A stretch of 64,000 bases of DNA. Source: Croceimicrobium hydrocarbonivorans (GTDB lineage: Bacteria > Bacteroidota > Bacteroidia > Flavobacteriales > Schleiferiaceae). Position numbers and translations under genes: made by a program. The stretch spans positions 620,001 to 684,000 of the forward strand of contig NZ_CP060139.1 of the NCBI RefSeq assembly GCF_014524565.1. The letters are read 5' to 3'. The notes under the pieces are model-generated. The model did not search any database, was not told where the DNA came from, and saw nothing but the letters and a program-made list of their open reading frames with translations. Shown in pieces: positions 55,801 through 64,000 of this stretch (the stretch's first letter is position 1; every line of letters begins with the position of its first letter).

Positions 55801-55949
55801 CTTTTTAGGACAAAGAATTCAGAATCCAATGAAGCCTGCAAATCCTAAGTATTTAAAAAGCATTTATAAACCTTTTATCCGCTAGTGACTTATTTTACTA
55901 ACTGCCATTTTTTTGCGATACTTGTGGCTTCTAAAAACATCAGCAATAC

Positions 55950-57743
55950 ATGCGTAAAGGATTAGTTCTTCTACTTAGCCTGATCAGTTTGGGTGCAATC
56001 GCCCAGGGAAATCTGAAAATCGACAATTTTGAAATCAGCAACCCCTCTTCCGAGATTAACGACGGAAGGGCTTCTGTAAGCGTTAGTGGTGGAATGGCCC
56101 CCTACCATTTTAAGTGGAGTAATCAAGGTACCGACACCCTATCTCGCACTTCTAACGGATTGGTAGAAGGCATGTCACATTCCTTGATCATTACCGACGC
56201 TGCTGGTAATAGCATCGAGCAAGATTTTAAAATTCCTTCAGAATCCATTGCTGAGAGTTTAAATGGAACCATGAAACCGGTGGTAGATGGAATCGCCACA
56301 GTAATTTTCTGGGACCCTTTCTATGCTTTAGGTCTTTACGACAATCGCGTAATCAATGACGATGGCGTTTTAGCCAAACATCCCAATGGAGATGTTCGCA
56401 CCAATAGTATTCCCTTCATTGTAATCTGGCTCATCTTCGGAGCCATCTTCTTTACCATCCGCATGGGTTTTGTAAACTTCTGGGGATGGCGTCACTCTAT
56501 CAAATTAGTGCGCGGTAAATACGATGAAGAAGATGCTCCGGGAGAGGTAACTCACTTCCAAGCCTTGGCTACTGCTGTTAGTGCCACCGTAGGTTTAGGA
56601 AATATTGCCGGGGTAGCGGTTGCTATTTCTGTGGGTGGACCAGGAGCCACTTTCTGGTTAATTGTTGTGGGCCTATTAAGCATGGCTTCCAAATTCACCG
56701 AATGTACCCTTGGGGTAAAATACCGTGATATTGGCGAAGATGGTGTAGTAGAAGGTGGTCCGATGCGCTATCTACGTAAAGGCCTTGCCAACAAAGGAAT
56801 GGCTGGCCTTGGTAAAACTTTAGCGGTGGTATTTGCCGTACTGGCCATCGGCGCAAGCTTTGGTGGTGGAAATATGTTCCAGGCCAATCAAGCCTTTGAA
56901 ATCCTCTCCGGAGAATTTGCTTTCATGGAAGGGAAAGGCAGCATCTTCGGATTTGTTTTAGCCATTTTAGTGGGCGCCGTAATTTTAGGTGGTATTAAAT
57001 CTATTGCCAAGGTTACCGAGAAGATCGTACCCTTTATGGCTGGTCTATATATCATTGCAGCCTTAGTGATCATCTTCCGTAATTTCGGGAATATTGGTGA
57101 GGCCTTCGCCTTGATTATTGATGGTGCCTTTAAGCCCTCTGCCATGCTGGGTGGTTTTATTGGTGTAATGATTCAAGGGGTACGTCGTGCCGCCTTCTCT
57201 AATGAAGCTGGTGTAGGTAGTGCCGCAATTGCCCACTCCGCCGCCAAAACTAAACATGCCGTAAGCGAAGGTTTTGTGGCCCTTTTAGAGCCCTTTATCG
57301 ACACCGTTGTGGTATGTACTCTTACTGCCTTAGTATTGATCTTCACCGGATATTATGACGATGGTGGTATGGGTGGAGCCCAATTAACTTCTCAAGCCTT
57401 TGGAAGCGTGATTTCTTGGTTCCCCTATGTTTTAGTAATCGCAATTTTCCTTTTTGCTTTCTCTACTATGATCAGCTGGAGTTATTACGGTTTACGCGCC
57501 TGGACTTTCCTTTTTGGTCGTAGCCAGATGACCGAGATTATCTACAAAGTAATCTTCTGTGTGTTCATCATTATCGGATCCAGCGTAAGCTTGGGAGCGG
57601 TACTCGACTTCTCGGATATGATGATTTTAGCCATGGCCTTCCCTAATATCATCGGCTTATTATTGCTGAGTGGCGAGGTGCGTGCTGAGCTAAAAGACTA
57701 TTGGAGTAAAATCAAAAAAGGAGAAATTCTGAATACCAAATAA
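55950..57743 (+). CDS. Sodium:alanine symporter (AGCS family) with N-terminal SprB-like extracellular domain
   Basis: The 597-residue transporter has the AGCS core from about residue 150 to 590 ([68 protein letters not shown]), with about ten TM helices. It imports alanine or glycine with sodium. Unusually, it begins with a signal peptide ([20 protein letters not shown]) and a domain of about 75 residues ([24 protein letters not shown]) that resembles SprB repeats of gliding adhesins. The start at 55950 is supported by the signal peptide. It is divergent from the HHH gene. Confidence 0.9.
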   Translation: MRKGLVLLLSLISLGAIAQGNLKIDNFEISNPSSEINDGRASVSVSGGMAPYHFKWSNQGTDTLSRTSNGLVEGMSHSLIITDAAGNSIEQDFKIPSESIAESLNGTMKPVVDGIATVIFWDPFYALGLYDNRVINDDGVLAKHPNGDVRTNSIPFIVIWLIFGAIFFTIRMGFVNFWGWRHSIKLVRGKYDEEDAPGEVTHFQALATAVSATVGLGNIAGVAVAISVGGPGATFWLIVVGLLSMASKFTECTLGVKYRDIGEDGVVEGGPMRYLRKGLANKGMAGLGKTLAVVFAVLAIGASFGGGNMFQANQAFEILSGEFAFMEGKGSIFGFVLAILVGAVILGGIKSIAKVTEKIVPFMAGLYIIAALVIIFRNFGNIGEAFALIIDGAFKPSAMLGGFIGVMIQGVRRAAFSNEAGVGSAAIAHSAAKTKHAVSEGFVALLEPFIDTVVVCTLTALVLIFTGYYDDGGMGGAQLTSQAFGSVISWFPYVLVIAIFLFAFSTMISWSYYGLRAWTFLFGRSQMTEIIYKVIFCVFIIIGSSVSLGAVLDFSDMMILAMAFPNIIGLLLLSGEVRAELKDYWSKIKKGEILNTK

Positions 57744-57761
57744 GCGGTCCAATATTCAGTT

Positions 57762-57769
57762 TAACTTTG
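57762..57769 (+). promoter_or_regulatory. Candidate -7 box (TAACTTTG) of the ABC transporter gene
   Basis: TAACTTTG matches TAnnTTTG and lies 18 bases before the ATG at 57788, in the 44-base gap after the symporter gene. No -33 TTG is visible at the usual distance. Confidence 0.4.
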
Positions 57770-57787
57770 CCGCCCAGAATTTGATTC

Positions 57788-59566
57788 ATGGCGGAAGAGA
57801 AGAAAAAACGAAAGGGCATTAGTAAAGCAGCCCTTAAAAAATCATTTCGACTATATAAATACGTTAAGCCTTATCGTGGTGAGTTTGCGATTGGCTTAAT
57901 ATTCTTAGTGCTGAGTTCTGCTGCGAACCTTGCTTTCCCGAAGTATTTAGGTGATCTAGTAGACGCCACTAAATCCGAGGATATCTTCGAAAAGATTAAT
58001 GAGATCATCCTCATCTTAGCCATCATTTTAGTGGCTCAAGCGGTGGTCTCCTTCTTTCGGGTATTGCTCTTTGTAAATGTAACCCAGAAGACCCTCGCTA
58101 ATCTTCGCCAAGAAACATACCAGCATCTAATTCAGTTACCCATCAGCTTCTTTAACCGCAAAAGAGTGGGTGAATTAAATAGTCGTATTTCTTCAGACAT
58201 CTCTTTACTACAGGAAACCTTTACCACTACCCTAGCCGAATTTATTCGTCAGATCATAGTGATCTTTGGTGGTATCACCATCCTCTTAGTGACTTCTCCG
58301 CAATTAACTTTCTTCATGTTAATGGTGGTGCCACTAGTAATTGTATTGGCGGTTTTCTTCGGCCGATTCATTCGCAGCTATGCTAAGAAAATGCAGAATG
58401 AAGTAGCAGATTCAAACACTATTGTAGAGGAAACTTTGCAAGGTATTTTTAATGTAAAGGCCTATGCCAATGAGTTCTTCGAAATTGCTCGTTATCGCAA
58501 GCGTACTGATGAAGTTGCCCGCCTGGGGATGAAAGGTGGTCTTTATCGCGGAGCCTTCAGTTCATTTATGGTACTAGGTATGTTTGGCGCCATGGTGGCA
58601 GTGATTTGGCAAGGGGTAAACCTGATGGCCAATAATGAACTGCAACCGGGCGAATTAATGAGCTTCCTCTTTTACACGGCCTTTATTGGTGGCTCAATCG
58701 GTGGTTTAGCCAGCGTTTATGCAAACCTGCAAAAGGCTATTGGAGCCACAGAGGCTCTTATGGATATTTTTGATGAGGGTAAAGAAGAATTACAAGCTAA
58801 AGAAGATCGTGAGCCTCTTCCGAATTTCAAAGGCGAATTTGAACTCAAAAACCTTAGCTTCAGCTATCCCAATCGTCCTGATACCAAGGTGCTGAATAAT
58901 CTAAGCTTCGAGGTTAAAGCCGGTGAGCAAATTGCAGTGGTTGGTCCCAGTGGAGCAGGTAAATCTACTCTAGTTTCGATGATCCTCAATTTCTACCAGC
59001 CCGAAAGTGGTGAACTGCTTTTTGACGGACGTCCAGCTACCGACTACCAGCTTTCTGCCCTTCGCGATCATATGGCCGTTGTACCTCAAGATGTATTCCT
59101 CTTTGGAGGTAGTATTCGCGAGAACATTAGTTATGGCAAGCCAGGAGCCAGTGAGGAAGAAATTATTGAAGCCGCCCAAAAAGCCAATGCCTGGAGCTTT
59201 ATTCAAGAATTTCCTGAAGGCCTCGATACTTTGGTAGGTGAACGTGGGGTGCAATTATCCGGCGGCCAACGCCAGAGAGTGGCCATTGCGCGTGCTATTT
59301 TAAAAGATCCTCGAATTCTGATTTTAGATGAAGCAACCTCCGCTCTGGATTCGGAAAGTGAACGCTTGGTGCAAGATGCCCTTGATCACCTAATGAAAGG
59401 ACGTACTTCCTTGGTTATTGCGCATCGTTTAGCAACAGTGCGCGCTGCCGATCGTATTCTGGTTATGGATCATGGCGAATTAGTGGAAATGGGTACTCAC
59501 GAAGAACTTATCCAAAAAGAGGATGGTATTTATCAAAATCTAAGTCAGCTACAGTTCAACACTTAA
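57788..59566 (+). CDS. ABC exporter, fused permease and ATPase (MsbA-like)
   Basis: The 592-residue half-transporter has six TM helices (about 35-330) and an ATPase domain with Walker A GPSGAGKST near 389, Q-loop VPQDVFLFGG, signature LSGGQRQRVAIARA, Walker B ILILDEATSALD and the switch His in IAHRL. It works as a homodimer or with a partner. Half-transporters of this shape include MsbA (lipid A flipping) and multidrug or peptide exporters; the substrate is not determined here. Confidence 0.93.
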   Translation: MAEEKKKRKGISKAALKKSFRLYKYVKPYRGEFAIGLIFLVLSSAANLAFPKYLGDLVDATKSEDIFEKINEIILILAIILVAQAVVSFFRVLLFVNVTQKTLANLRQETYQHLIQLPISFFNRKRVGELNSRISSDISLLQETFTTTLAEFIRQIIVIFGGITILLVTSPQLTFFMLMVVPLVIVLAVFFGRFIRSYAKKMQNEVADSNTIVEETLQGIFNVKAYANEFFEIARYRKRTDEVARLGMKGGLYRGAFSSFMVLGMFGAMVAVIWQGVNLMANNELQPGELMSFLFYTAFIGGSIGGLASVYANLQKAIGATEALMDIFDEGKEELQAKEDREPLPNFKGEFELKNLSFSYPNRPDTKVLNNLSFEVKAGEQIAVVGPSGAGKSTLVSMILNFYQPESGELLFDGRPATDYQLSALRDHMAVVPQDVFLFGGSIRENISYGKPGASEEEIIEAAQKANAWSFIQEFPEGLDTLVGERGVQLSGGQRQRVAIARAILKDPRILILDEATSALDSESERLVQDALDHLMKGRTSLVIAHRLATVRAADRILVMDHGELVEMGTHEELIQKEDGIYQNLSQLQFNT

Positions 59567-59647
59567 TCTGTATCCAGAACCAAACAATCTTTCTTGTCTT
59601 CCCTAACTATCGTCTAAAGTCCCTTGTCACCAACTACTAGCGACAAG

Positions 59648-59693
59648 CTACCAACTACCAACTACCAACTACCAACTACCAACTACCAACTAC
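59648..59693 (+). repeat. Heptanucleotide tandem repeat (CTACCAA)n
   Basis: Six perfect copies of CTACCAA plus a partial copy form a short tandem array. It lies in the 201-base gap between the ABC exporter and the divIC-like gene, preceded by an imperfect relative (CCAACTACTAG). Such heptamers are prone to length change. No coding or promoter role is shown. Confidence 0.9.
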
Positions 59694-59756
59694 TATTAAA
59701 CAGCCCCCTGTTCGTTTCTTGGCTTTCGCCGAATACGCACTAATACTGCTTTAGTT

Positions 59757-59764
59757 TACATTTG
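59757..59764 (+). promoter_or_regulatory. Candidate -7 box (TACATTTG) of the divIC-like gene
   Basis: TACATTTG matches TAnnTTTG and is identical to the box before the GbsR-like gene. The ATG follows three bases later at 59768, which implies a leaderless transcript. No clear -33 element was found. Confidence 0.4.
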
Positions 59765-59767
59765 AAT

Positions 59768-60094
59768 ATGCGTCAATTCTGGGAAAATCTACGTCATCGT
59801 ACCTGGTTCAAAATCCTGAGCAATCGCTTTGTATTAAGCTTGATTGTATTTGGAGTTTGGATGAGTTTTCTGGATGTAAACTCCTGGCTCATTCATCGCG
59901 AACTCAATCAGGAAATCGATGATCTGCAAACCAGTATTCGCTACTACGAGGAGGAAATTAAAAAAGATGAAGCGCAGTTAGAGCAACTCAATTCCGGACC
60001 CGAAAACCTGGAAAAATTTGCCCGAGAACAATACTACCTCAGTGCACCAGGCGAAGAAATTTACCTCATCGAAATTCCTAAAAAGGAAGATTAG
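59768..60094 (+). CDS. FtsB/DivIC-type septum formation protein
   Basis: The 108-residue bitopic protein has one TM helix near 18-38 and a coiled coil near 45-85 (NQEIDDLQTSIRYYEEEIKKDEAQLEQL), followed by NLEKFAREQYYLSAPGEEIYLIE, typical of the FtsB/DivIC family. Its partner would be FtsL in the divisome. I start at ATG 59768, because the TTG at 59762 lies in the -7 box. Confidence 0.85.
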   Translation: MRQFWENLRHRTWFKILSNRFVLSLIVFGVWMSFLDVNSWLIHRELNQEIDDLQTSIRYYEEEIKKDEAQLEQLNSGPENLEKFAREQYYLSAPGEEIYLIEIPKKED

Positions 60095-60156
60095 CTTCTA
60101 AAGGGCTCGCTCTCACTTATATTCTGCTTCGTACCTTAGGCTCAAACAAGCCAAAC

Positions 60157-63100
60157 ATGAATCTAAGGAAAGTCCGCCTATGCCTATTAGGGCTGGGGCT
60201 CATTCTGTTCTATGCCCCCTTACAGGCTCAAATCGACAGTGTTTATTTACAAAGTCTGGAATGGCGAAATATTGGTCCCTGGCGAGGCGGTCGTTCTTGC
60301 GCTGTGACTGGCGTTCCCGGGCAGGCCAATCTCTTTTATTTTGGCAGTACCGGCGGTGGGGTTTGGCGAACTACTGATGCCGGAAACAGCTGGGAGAACA
60401 TTTCCGATGGCTATTTCGGAGGAAGCATAGGAGCCATCGCCATAGCACCCAGTGATCCAAATGTTATATATGTTGGTCAAGGGGAAGAAACCGTTCGCGG
60501 GAATGTGAGTTCCGGCTTTGGAATGTGGAAAAGCCTCGATGCCGGAAAAACCTGGCAGTTCATCGGTTTAATGGAAAGTCGTCATATTACCCGCATCCGG
60601 GTACACCCTAAAAATCCAGACATCGTTTATGCCGCTGTGCTCGGAAATCTCTATCGAGATACCGAAGAAAGAGGAGTGTATAAATCAATCGATGGAGGGA
60701 AAAGCTGGCAGCGAATCTTATTTTCCGATGCAGGCAGTGGTGCCATTGACTTGCTTATCGACCCTCAAAATTATCGTACCATATATGCCAGTACCTGGAC
60801 CATCCGCAGAACTCCCTATTCCTTATCCAGTGGAGGTTCTGGATCTAAATTGTGGAAAAGCACGGATGAAGGTCAAAATTGGCAAGAGCTATCCAGCAAA
60901 GAAGGCTTTCCTCAAGGACTAAAAGGAATTATCGGCATTGCCGTTTCTCCAGTGAACAATCAAAGAGTTTGGGCCCAAGTAGAGAATGAACCGGATGGTG
61001 GATTATACCGCAGTGAAGACGGAGGCCAAAGTTGGAAGCAAGTGAATAATCAGCGGGCCTTACGCCAAAGAGCATGGTACTATACCCGCATTTATGCCCA
61101 CCCTACCGATATCGATCAATTATATGTGATGAATGTACGCTACCATCATTCCAAGGATGGCGGTAAAAGCTTTACTCCTCATAATGCACCCCATGGCGAT
61201 CACCATGATTTATGGATTGATCCCACTGCTCCGGAGCGCATGATTATCGGTGATGATGGCGGAGCACAAATTAGCTTCGATGGCGGTCAAAACTGGACTA
61301 CCTACTACAATCAACCGACCGCTCAATTCTATAGAGTTAAGGTAGATAATCATTTCCCTTTCCGGATTTATGGCGCCCAACAAGACAATAGCTCCATACG
61401 CATCAAACACAGAAGCGACGGGGCCTTTATCACCGAGAATGATTGGGAAGAAACCGCCGGTGGAGAAGCTGGTCATCACGCTATTTACCCTGCCGATGAA
61501 GACATTGTATTCGGTGGCGAATACGGTGGCTTTATGATGCGCTTGAACCATCGTACCCATGAAATTCAAGCTACCAATGTTTGGCCTAATAATCCACTCG
61601 GGCATGGTGTGGAAAACATGAAATACCGCTTCCAATGGAATTATCCCATGTTCTTTTCGAAACACGAGCCCGAATTGCTTTATGCCTTTAGCAATCATGT
61701 GCATCGCAGCAAGGATTTGGGTCGCAGTTGGGAAACTATTTCCGGTGACTTAACTACCAATGACAGTACGAAACAAGGTCCATCCGGCGGCCCCATCACC
61801 AAAGACAATACGGCAGTTGAATACTATTGTACCATTTTCGCTGCTGCCGAATCCATATTGGAAGCCGGCGTGCTGTGGACCGGTAGTGATGATGGCAAGG
61901 TGCATATCAGCAGAGACCACGGAAAAAACTGGCAGGAGGTAACACCTAAGGACCTCCCTCCTTTTACCCAAATAAATAGCATGGAGGCCGATCCATTTAA
62001 TGCCGGTGGACTTTATTTGGCCGGAACACGCTACAAATGGGGCGATTTTAGTCCCTACCTCTACTACAGCTCCAATTATGGTAAAAGCTGGAAGCGAATT
62101 GATAAAGGCATTGATCGCAATCATTTTAGTCGGGTAATTCGCTGTGATCCCCATCAGGAGGGATTGCTATTCGTTGGTACTGAGTATGGCCTTTACCTTT
62201 CGGTGGATGGTGGTCAGCATTGGCAAGCGTTTCAAAATAACCTGGCCCAGAGTCCCATTACTGATCTGGCCATTAAAGACCAGCATCTAATTGCCGCCAC
62301 CCAAGGGCGAGGATTTTGGATTTTGGACGATATCGGTCCCCTGTATGAAATGAAACCCGGCTTTAAAAGCAGCGAACATTTCTACCATCCTAAAGACAGC
62401 TATTTGATGCAGGCGGGATATGGTGGCAAATCCAAGAGCGCGGGGGAAAATCACCCCAATGGAGCCATCTTCAATTATTATTTGGAAGCTATCGATTCAA
62501 GCTTCGACTATCAGTGGTTGATATCGGATTCTGAAGGGAATCTCATTCGGAAGTTCAGCTCACAATCCAAAGACAAGCAAGAAAATTGGAAACCAGAAGC
62601 CGGGGCCCATCGCTTTGTTTGGGACATGCGCTTAAAAGGCTTCGAGCCCTTAGAAGGCATGATACTTTGGTTCGTACTGCGTAATGGTCCCTATGCCCTA
62701 CCTGGTAATTATAAGGCGCAATTGATCACTCCCGCAGATACCTTGACTCAAGATCTAGTACTGGTTTTGGATCCGCGCGTTTCAAGCGGAATGCCCGAAT
62801 TAAAGGCCCAGCAAGAATTCATGCTTCGGATTCGTGATGGTTTGGATAGCACTAATCAATGCATCCAAGAAATTCGCAGTTTGAGAGGTGATTTGCAAAG
62901 AGCCCAAGAACGAGTGGAAGATTCTGCACTTCTTTCGAAAATCCAAAATTTATTGGATCGCAGTGAGGCCATTGAAAAGGCACTCTATCAAACTCAAAAC
63001 CGCAGTCCACAAGACCCTTTAAATTTCCCTATTCGACTCAATAACAAGTACGGACATTTAGGAGCCTTGGCGGGAATTGGTTTTCAAGCACCTACGCAAG

Positions 63101-63234
63101 CCATGTTAGGCGTTGAAGCCGAACTTAATCAAGCCATTAATGAGCAATTGCAAGAATGGAATGCCTTGAAAAAGGAAGTCGCCAGCCTGAATGCTGAATT
63201 AAGGGCCAGTGAATTTGAAATTTTAAAGTGGTAA
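60157..63234 (+). CDS. Secreted BNR/sortilin-like beta-propeller protein
   Basis: The 1025-residue protein has a signal peptide (MNLRKVRLCLLGLGLILFYAPLQAQ). Repeated BNR/Asp-box motifs (STGGGVWRTTDAGNSW, GMWKSLDAGKTW, GVYKSIDGGKSW, GLYRSEDGGQSW, HHSKDGGKSF, ISRDHGKNW, YLSVDGGQHW) form two propeller domains within about 30-720. It resembles the VPS10/sortilin-like and glycosyl-hydrolase-like propeller proteins common in Bacteroidota. The C-terminal 300 residues include a coiled-coil-like region. There is no T9SS tail. The function is unknown; binding or hydrolysis of extracellular polymers is an option only. Confidence 0.88.
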   Translation: MNLRKVRLCLLGLGLILFYAPLQAQIDSVYLQSLEWRNIGPWRGGRSCAVTGVPGQANLFYFGSTGGGVWRTTDAGNSWENISDGYFGGSIGAIAIAPSDPNVIYVGQGEETVRGNVSSGFGMWKSLDAGKTWQFIGLMESRHITRIRVHPKNPDIVYAAVLGNLYRDTEERGVYKSIDGGKSWQRILFSDAGSGAIDLLIDPQNYRTIYASTWTIRRTPYSLSSGGSGSKLWKSTDEGQNWQELSSKEGFPQGLKGIIGIAVSPVNNQRVWAQVENEPDGGLYRSEDGGQSWKQVNNQRALRQRAWYYTRIYAHPTDIDQLYVMNVRYHHSKDGGKSFTPHNAPHGDHHDLWIDPTAPERMIIGDDGGAQISFDGGQNWTTYYNQPTAQFYRVKVDNHFPFRIYGAQQDNSSIRIKHRSDGAFITENDWEETAGGEAGHHAIYPADEDIVFGGEYGGFMMRLNHRTHEIQATNVWPNNPLGHGVENMKYRFQWNYPMFFSKHEPELLYAFSNHVHRSKDLGRSWETISGDLTTNDSTKQGPSGGPITKDNTAVEYYCTIFAAAESILEAGVLWTGSDDGKVHISRDHGKNWQEVTPKDLPPFTQINSMEADPFNAGGLYLAGTRYKWGDFSPYLYYSSNYGKSWKRIDKGIDRNHFSRVIRCDPHQEGLLFVGTEYGLYLSVDGGQHWQAFQNNLAQSPITDLAIKDQHLIAATQGRGFWILDDIGPLYEMKPGFKSSEHFYHPKDSYLMQAGYGGKSKSAGENHPNGAIFNYYLEAIDSSFDYQWLISDSEGNLIRKFSSQSKDKQENWKPEAGAHRFVWDMRLKGFEPLEGMILWFVLRNGPYALPGNYKAQLITPADTLTQDLVLVLDPRVSSGMPELKAQQEFMLRIRDGLDSTNQCIQEIRSLRGDLQRAQERVEDSALLSKIQNLLDRSEAIEKALYQTQNRSPQDPLNFPIRLNNKYGHLGALAGIGFQAPTQAMLGVEAELNQAINEQLQEWNALKKEVASLNAELRASEFEILKW

Positions 63235-63296
63235 ACTGACAATTGTCCATAAGTCAAACGAGCAATATTTAAGACCTTTGTGTAAATTTTTAGACC

Positions 63297-64000
63297 ATGT
63301 CTGAAACCAAGCTGTTTTCGGAATTCTCGGCCAGTACGGAAGCCGAGTGGAAAGCAAAAATTGAAAAAGACCTCCGTGGCAAAGCCTATGAAGAGCTAGT
63401 GCGGATGAGTCCGGATGGAATTCCCATTCAACCAATCTATAGTACAGAAAGTACCGAAATCCATCAACAAGCTTTAAAGGAGCATCCCAAATGGGACAAT
63501 GTGATTGAGATCTTAGTTCTGGATGCCGAGAAAGCTAATGAGGAAGCCTTGAATTATCTAAATCGCGGCGCTACTTCCCTCCTCTTTTATCTACCCGGAA
63601 AGGTTGATTTGAAAACCTTGTTGAAGGACATTCAATTGGAATACATCTGCAGCAATTTTGTGATTGAAGGACATACAGAGTATTACCGCGATTCCTTCCA
63701 ACAACTAATAGCTGAAAGAGCTTTGGATGAGGAAGAATTAGAAGGAAGCTTCAATTTTGATCCCCTGGAAAACCTAGCTCGCACTGGGAATTGGTTTCAG
63801 AACGAGGAAAGCGATTTCCAAGCTTTACAAGCCTTACAGCAAGCTGAGTTTAAAGGCATGCGCAGTTTGGCTATTAATGCCAATCTGTTTGCTAATGCCG
63901 GAGCCAGTCCTGCCCAGCAAATTGGTATTGCCCTGTCTATGGCTTACGAATATGTGTATCGCTTGGACCTAAAAAACAGTCGTGGCTTTTGGATCAATTT
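63297..64000 (+). CDS. mutA: Methylmalonyl-CoA mutase small subunit, 3' end outside window
   Basis: The frame opens at ATG 63297 and runs off the window after 234 codons without a stop. It begins MSETKLFSEFSASTEAEWK and continues IEKDLRGKAYEELV, the typical start of the small (beta) subunit of methylmalonyl-CoA mutase in Bacteroidota. A later segment QQIGIALSMAYEYVYRL fits its mutase-like barrel. It pairs with the catalytic B12-binding large subunit, whose gene is expected just downstream. The pathway converts succinyl-CoA and methylmalonyl-CoA. Confidence 0.88.
   Translation, partial: MSETKLFSEFSASTEAEWKAKIEKDLRGKAYEELVRMSPDGIPIQPIYSTESTEIHQQALKEHPKWDNVIEILVLDAEKANEEALNYLNRGATSLLFYLPGKVDLKTLLKDIQLEYICSNFVIEGHTEYYRDSFQQLIAERALDEEELEGSFNFDPLENLARTGNWFQNEESDFQALQALQQAEFKGMRSLAINANLFANAGASPAQQIGIALSMAYEYVYRLDLKNSRGFWIN

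Noticed and set aside
55920-55949. Promoter for the alanine symporter (TACTTGTG)
   Set aside because: It has one mismatch to TAnnTTTG and no -33 element at the right distance.
59648-59693. CRISPR-like repeat
   Set aside because: The unit is only seven bases, there are no spacers and no cas genes are nearby.
59762-59767. TTG start of the divIC-like gene
   Set aside because: The TTG is part of the TACATTTG promoter box; the ATG six bases later gives a normal family N-terminus.

Overview
This 64 kb window is chromosomal DNA of a Bacteroidota bacterium, most likely class Flavobacteriia. The evidence is two giant surface proteins with type IX secretion (T9SS) C-terminal tails, an exosortase of the XrtF type, a RemB/Wzi-like outer membrane barrel, a TonB-dependent receptor with a carboxypeptidase-like N-terminal domain, and promoters of the Bacteroidota type (TTG, about 19 bp, TAnnTTTG) instead of -35/-10 boxes. 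The composition is AT-rich and genes are tightly packed. A marine Cryomorphaceae/Schleiferiaceae-like lineage is possible, but that is only an impression.

Layout. Bases 1-11.4 kb hold two tandem T9SS adhesin-like genes (the first cut by the window edge), whose last 525 bp are almost identical. From 11.7 to 16.8 kb, on the minus strand, lie a TonB receptor and a PIF1-type helicase with a C-terminal helix-turn-helix region. From 16.9 to 19 kb lies a plus-strand module: a GbsR/MarR-type regulator, two small paralogous membrane proteins and a larger membrane protein. It carries two matching palindromes, one before the regulator and one before the membrane genes. Next come icmF (fused B12 acyl-CoA mutase), a small secreted protein, and a minus operon radC - deacetylase - GNAT-like - HAD nucleotidase. 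They are followed by a YceI lipoprotein and a tightly overlapping minus operon: nucleotide-sugar dehydratase - RemB-like barrel - xrtF - XrtF-associated protein. Then come surE - small membrane protein - lpxB - spoIID-like (minus), a Zn-peptidase (plus) and a blaI/blaR1-like pair with a TonB-type C-terminus (plus).

From 38.5 to 53.5 kb runs the core information-processing cluster on the minus strand. In transcription order it is rpsU, xerC/D, hpf, tRNA-Thr(TGT), tRNA-Tyr, tRNA-Gly, tRNA-Thr(GGT), tuf, tRNA-Trp, secE, nusG, rplK, rplA, rplJ, rplL, rpoB, rpoC and a DUF3467 gene. The tRNA quartet before tuf has the same order as E. coli thrU-tyrU-glyT-thrT-tufB. The window ends with an acyl-CoA dehydrogenase and a helix-hairpin-helix protein (minus). 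On the plus strand follow a sodium:alanine symporter with a SprB-like N-terminal domain, an ABC exporter, a DivIC/FtsB protein, a large secreted BNR/sortilin-type propeller protein, and the start of the methylmalonyl-CoA mutase small subunit, cut by the window edge.

The parts most worth a second look are the GbsR-type module with duplicated operators, the homogenised 3' ends of the adhesin genes, the GC-rich cassette in front of blaI with the paired palindromes next to it, and the xrtF operon. No CRISPR array, prophage, transposase or rRNA gene was seen.
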